Shown: positions 63,919-64,000 of the stretch, in pieces
Layout: each line of letters opens with the position of its first letter
Position numbering within the stretch: position 1 is the stretch's first letter
Source: Bugula neritina
Taxonomy: Eukaryota > Bryozoa > Gymnolaemata > Cheilostomatida > Bugulidae
Length of the DNA: 64,000 nt
Assembly: GCA_964035545.1 (NCBI GenBank)
Contig: OZ037772.1
Coordinates: forward strand, 5,793,733 to 5,857,732
Direction of reading: 5' to 3'
Made by a program: the position numbers and the translations under genes
The notes under the pieces: generated by a model
The model's database searches: none
What the model saw: only the letters and a program-made list of their open reading frames with translations
Told to the model about the DNA's origin: nothing

Positions 63919-64000
63919 CTGCAACAGCAATTAATTTTTAAATTTTTTTGACTCGTCAAATCAAATTGTTTTAGAAGCAAGCAATAGATTGGTTCAATAA

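Overview
This is a eukaryotic (metazoan) window, strongly AT-rich, with spliced genes made of many short exons, long introns, microsatellites, SINEs, MITE-like elements and LTR retrotransposons. The best lineage clue is the intermediate-filament gene at the right edge: its protein carries a lamin-type tail domain after the rod, as protostome (especially lophotrochozoan) cytoplasmic intermediate filaments do. A marine lophotrochozoan (mollusc, bryozoan, annelid or similar) is my inference; the species is not identifiable from sequence alone. Gene models were built by hand from GT/AG sites, reading frame and paralogue comparison. No transcript evidence was available. The AT-rich description is by eye.

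Layout. 1-467 (+): 3' part of a beta-propeller (TRIM/NHL-like) gene, interrupted by a degraded Ty3/gypsy-type element at 555-4058. 4.1-11.8 kb: mostly non-coding DNA with a foldback MITE, a 971-bp TIR element and tandem/dispersed copies of the terminal exons of the first gene. 11836-14498: a young LTR element coding only Gag plus protease, with identical 128-bp LTRs, a 5-bp target-site duplication and a tRNA-Ser primer site. About 15-23.1 kb and 23.1-30.65 kb: a tandem segmental duplication. Each copy holds a LINE remnant and two plus-strand genes (A and B) that encode small secreted proteins with the order signal peptide, WSC domain, PAN/apple-like domain. All four genes are intact. 30.4-41.4 kb (-): a 13-exon gene for a predicted type I membrane protein built from two repeats of a four-part Ig-like ectodomain module. 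43.17-44.93 kb (+): a secreted PAN plus fucolectin/F5/8-C-type lectin. 50.28-56.32 kb (-): a secreted single-module paralogue of the Ig-like receptor. 60.03-64 kb (-): the 3' half of the intermediate-filament gene.

How the genes may work together. Seven neighbouring genes or gene copies encode secreted or membrane-anchored carbohydrate- or protein-binding modules (WSC, PAN, fucolectin, Ig-like). Every intron in them is phase 1, so any exon can be duplicated, lost or fused without a frameshift. The Ig-like family occurs here as one membrane form and one secreted form, and the WSC-PAN family has just been amplified by tandem duplication with uneven domain divergence. This looks like an evolving extracellular-recognition locus, possibly immune or allorecognition related. 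That function is inference; the gene structures are read from the sequence.
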